NCBI GenBank assembly: GCA_009695405.1
Contig: SIAZ01000143.1
Coordinates: forward strand, 1 to 9,337
Reading direction: 5' to 3'
Source of the DNA: Pedosphaera sp.
GTDB taxonomy: Bacteria; Verrucomicrobiota; Verrucomicrobiia; Limisphaerales; UBA9464
Length of the DNA: 9,337 bases
Shown: in pieces, positions 7,701 to 9,337 of the stretch
Layout of the letters: each line of letters opens with the position of its first letter
Numbering within the stretch: the first letter of the stretch is position 1
The notes under the pieces: generated by a model
Database searches by the model: none
The model's input: only the letters and a program-made list of their open reading frames with translations
What the model was told of the DNA's origin: nothing
Made by a program: the position numbers and the translations under genes

Positions 7701-8516
7701 TTAACTGGGACTCTCGGCGCTCAGATTGGAAGTGTTGGCTTCGGGTTGACTTTCAAAAGTAACTAGGACTCGGCGGATGATCGAACCTTGAAGCGAGTAG
7801 CCTGGGGCAAGGGTTCCGACGATGGGGGTCCCGTGTTCAGCCTCCGATCCATCGGCAGTTTGGTGTCTTCGGGGATCGAAGCCCTCACCCGGTTGGGATT
7901 CAATCGTGACTAATCCGATGCGGCGGACGGCGTCGAGACAAGCGGCACGGTAGTTGCCTAACTGTTGGGTTAGTTGAGGTTGCCCAGAATTGCGAGCGGC
8001 TTGAAAGAGGGCGTAGCAATGATCCAACAAGTGAAGGATGACCTGCAGAATCTCCTGTTCGCTCCGTTGCCGTTTTTCGAGATCAAGACGAAGGGCACCC
8101 TTTTCTGCGTCGTTGGAGCGGGAAAGAAACTCACTAAATCCTTTGGCTTCTGACACAATCTGGCGGGCGATATCGTCAGCTGTTGCGACGGTTTTTGCTG
8201 AGGTTTCTTGCACTTGGTGCCATTGACCTGTGGCAGTAGCGATTTGACGCGCGACTGTATCTAAGCTGGCTAATTGGCTAGCTGCTGAGGCGAGATTCAT
8301 TTGTTCCCAAAGCTTGACGGCAGCCTCGTGATTGCGATTGAAGGGTTGGATAAAAGTCCAAGAGCCGAGGCTGACGAGGCCCCCGACGATCGACATTTCT
8401 TTCCAAGACCAATGAGGAGAGGCCTGCCAACCGACCCAACCTGCCGCAGCGACAAGAATGAGATCGGCAAAAAGGTAGGGCCATTTGCTGACACGTGGAG
8501 CCTCAGTGAGTGACAT
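7701..8516 (-). CDS. Membrane-anchored coiled-coil protein with a GrpE-like C-terminal domain, 271 aa
   Basis: Two hydrophobic segments at about 13-31 and 40-56 anchor the N-terminus. A long helical, polar region follows (~63-175), with heptad-like Ala/Leu/Gln content and a charged stretch (EKGALRLDLEKRQRSEQE, 138-155). Residues ~200-256 resemble the beta-rich end of GrpE, the DnaK nucleotide-exchange factor: RIGLVTIES, then GEGFDPRRH (210-218), then GTLAPGYSLQGSIIRRVLVT (234-253). Classical GrpE also pairs a long helix with this type of domain but is cytosolic and lacks membrane segments. A role in recruiting an Hsp70-type chaperone to the membrane is inference. Start ATG 8516 was preferred to TTG 8564, which only adds 16 residues ahead of the first membrane segment; neither has a good ribosome-binding site. 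The gene converges with the DUF4337 gene. A helical membrane protein unrelated to GrpE remains possible. Confidence 0.7.
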   Translation of the reverse strand: MSLTEAPRVSKWPYLFADLILVAAAGWVGWQASPHWSWKEMSIVGGLVSLGSWTFIQPFNRNHEAAVKLWEQMNLASAASQLASLDTVARQIATATGQWHQVQETSAKTVATADDIARQIVSEAKGFSEFLSRSNDAEKGALRLDLEKRQRSEQEILQVILHLLDHCYALFQAARNSGQPQLTQQLGNYRAACLDAVRRIGLVTIESQPGEGFDPRRHQTADGSEAEHGTPIVGTLAPGYSLQGSIIRRVLVTFESQPEANTSNLSAESPS

Positions 8517-8669
8517 AAAGTCGAAGAGTAAGAATCGACCTTGCCTAGAGGGAAGGTCTTTCAATCACAAAAATCTTTATTCTCTTTCGAAGTATTGGTT
8601 GGAATTGATGTAATCAGACGCAGAGTGAGCCGTATTAGTCGTCGAAACGAGGTAGGTCTCTATCAAAAA

Positions 8670-9191
8670 ATGTCGCGCCCCAAATTAGCTATCATTGGAA
8701 CAGGAATCGCTGGGATGGGCTGTGCCCATCTGCTCCACAAACGATTCGACATTACTTTGTTTGAAAAGAATGACTACGTGGGAGGCCATACTTGCACGGT
8801 CGATTTGATGGAAGAGAGTCGGGCTGTTTCATTTGACTCGGGTTTCATGGTTTTTAATAAGGTAACCTATCCTTACCTCTGTGCCTTGTTTGAAGAGTTA
8901 CAGGTGCCGGTGCAGCCCACCGATATGTCTTTCTCGGTTCAACACGTCAGTAGTGGTTTGGAATTTTCCGGATCTAGTCTCAATCATTTGTTTGCTCAAC
9001 GGCGTAATCTATTCCGGTTGCGTTACTGGCGGATGATTCTGCAGGTGAACCGATTTAATACTGAGGCAATGGAAGCGTTGGCTGGGACGCACTGGGAAGG
9101 TGTTAGCTTAGGTGACTATGTGCGTCAGAGAAAGTAGGGGCAGGATTTTCTCGAGTTCTATTTGACCCCAATGGGGAGTGCGGTGTGGAGT
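8670..9191 (+). pseudogene. COG2907-type FAD/NAD-binding oxidoreductase, broken N-terminal fragment
   Basis: The frame starts at ATG 8670. GTGIAG (residues 10-15) is a Rossmann dinucleotide-binding loop, Glu32 ends the second strand (LFEKNDYVGGHT, 30-41), and SFDSGFMVFN (54-63) is typical of amine-oxidase-like flavoproteins of COG2907. These are often encoded beside cyclopropane fatty acid synthase-type methyltransferase and DUF1365 genes and are linked to modified fatty acids. Intact members are about 430 residues. Here a TAG at 9135-9137 stops translation after 155 residues, where the family usually has an aromatic residue. Same-frame homology resumes (GQDFLEFYLTPMGSAVWS, 9138-9191) and then ends abruptly. 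It therefore has both a nonsense codon and a truncation. A TTG start at 8541 is possible but would add 43 atypical residues. A sequencing error could explain the TAG but not the loss of homology. Confidence 0.75.
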
Positions 9192-9337
9192 CAGGGCGTT
9201 TGGCTGGTGGCTGGAAAGGGCCGATGGAAAGGGGGTAAAAGAAACGGCTAGACATAAGCCGCTGAAAATGTTGCCCTACGTTGGTGAATACACCTGACAA
9301 TTTAAACAGCGGGACCCAGTCGCAACAACTGGGTAAG
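9192..9337. other. Unassigned right-end segment with several inverted repeats
   Basis: After the oxidoreductase homology ends, no reading frame on either strand gives a recognisable product. Inverted repeats are visible: CGGCT/AGCCG around a 7-base loop (9245-9261), GGTG/CACC (9283-9294), CCGCTG (9259-9264) with CAGCGG (9307-9312), and ACCCAGT/ACTGGGT around a 7-base loop (9314-9334). None is followed by a U-tract within the window. The segment could be an insertion-sequence end, a recombination scar or an intergenic structured repeat. Confidence 0.45.
9314..9334. repeat. Perfect 7-bp inverted repeat at the right edge
   Basis: ACCCAGT, a CGCAACA loop, then ACTGGGT form a perfect seven-pair stem-loop. 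It lies four bases from the window end, so any following U-tract or second copy cannot be seen. It could be a terminator, part of a mobile-element end, or chance. Confidence 0.45.

Noticed and set aside
7681..7717. Imperfect CCGAG...CTCGG repeat between the convergent genes
   Set aside because: The arms contain mismatched extra bases and no U-tract follows on either strand.
8541..8669. TTG-initiated extension of the oxidoreductase and TTG-initiated extension of the GrpE-like protein
   Set aside because: Both add atypical residues before the recognisable starts (the Rossmann strand and the first membrane segment), and the two extensions overlap each other on opposite strands.
9281..9337. Possible integron attC-like site at the right edge
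   Set aside because: No convincing pair of GTTRRRY and RYYYAAC core sites in the right order was found, and the window ends too early to judge.
1..9337. CRISPR array, tRNA or rRNA genes, and phage or defence systems
   Set aside because: No regularly spaced direct repeats, tRNA cloverleaf or rRNA segments were recognised by eye, and no gene belongs to a known defence family.

Overview
The window looks like chromosomal DNA of a Verrucomicrobiota-type (or related PVC-group) bacterium. The evidence is a very large secreted multidomain subtilase with an Asp-rich 'SDGDG..N..E..AGTDP' C-terminal motif, a DUF4337-type membrane protein, and moderate GC content. The assignment rests on gene style only; there is no rRNA or other marker gene.

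Layout, left to right. The left edge (1 to about 145) is the end of an IS3-family-like insertion sequence, with the first 32 codons of its OrfA transposase on the minus strand. It abuts a rarD-type EamA permease gene (598-143, minus) that stops halfway through the family's length exactly at the presumed element border, so rarD appears to be cut by the insertion. A strong hairpin (637-660) separates this remnant from a 1724-residue exported S8 serine protease (5844-670, minus). Divergent from the protease, across a short promoter-bearing gap with a perfect TATAAT, is an exported S1/P1-type zinc nuclease (5968-6984, plus). It has all nine expected metal ligands, including a Trp that becomes residue 1 after signal-peptide cleavage. 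Next come a DUF4337 membrane protein (7117-7641, plus) and, convergent with it, a membrane-anchored coiled-coil protein with a GrpE-like C-terminal domain (8516-7701, minus). The right end carries the start of a COG2907-type FAD oxidoreductase (from 8670, plus). It is broken by an in-frame TAG at 9135-9137, and its homology ends near 9191. The last ~146 bases are unassigned but contain several inverted repeats.

Working together: the protease and nuclease form a divergent pair of secreted degradative enzymes, suggesting breakdown of protein and nucleic acid outside the cytoplasm. The DUF4337 and GrpE-like proteins are both anchored by membrane segments and carry coiled coils; nothing directly ties their functions together. 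Both ends of the window hold decayed genes, one next to an IS. No CRISPR array, tRNA or rRNA was seen. The most unusual items are the membrane-tethered GrpE-like protein, the internally duplicated architecture of the protease, and the paired gene disruptions at the edges.
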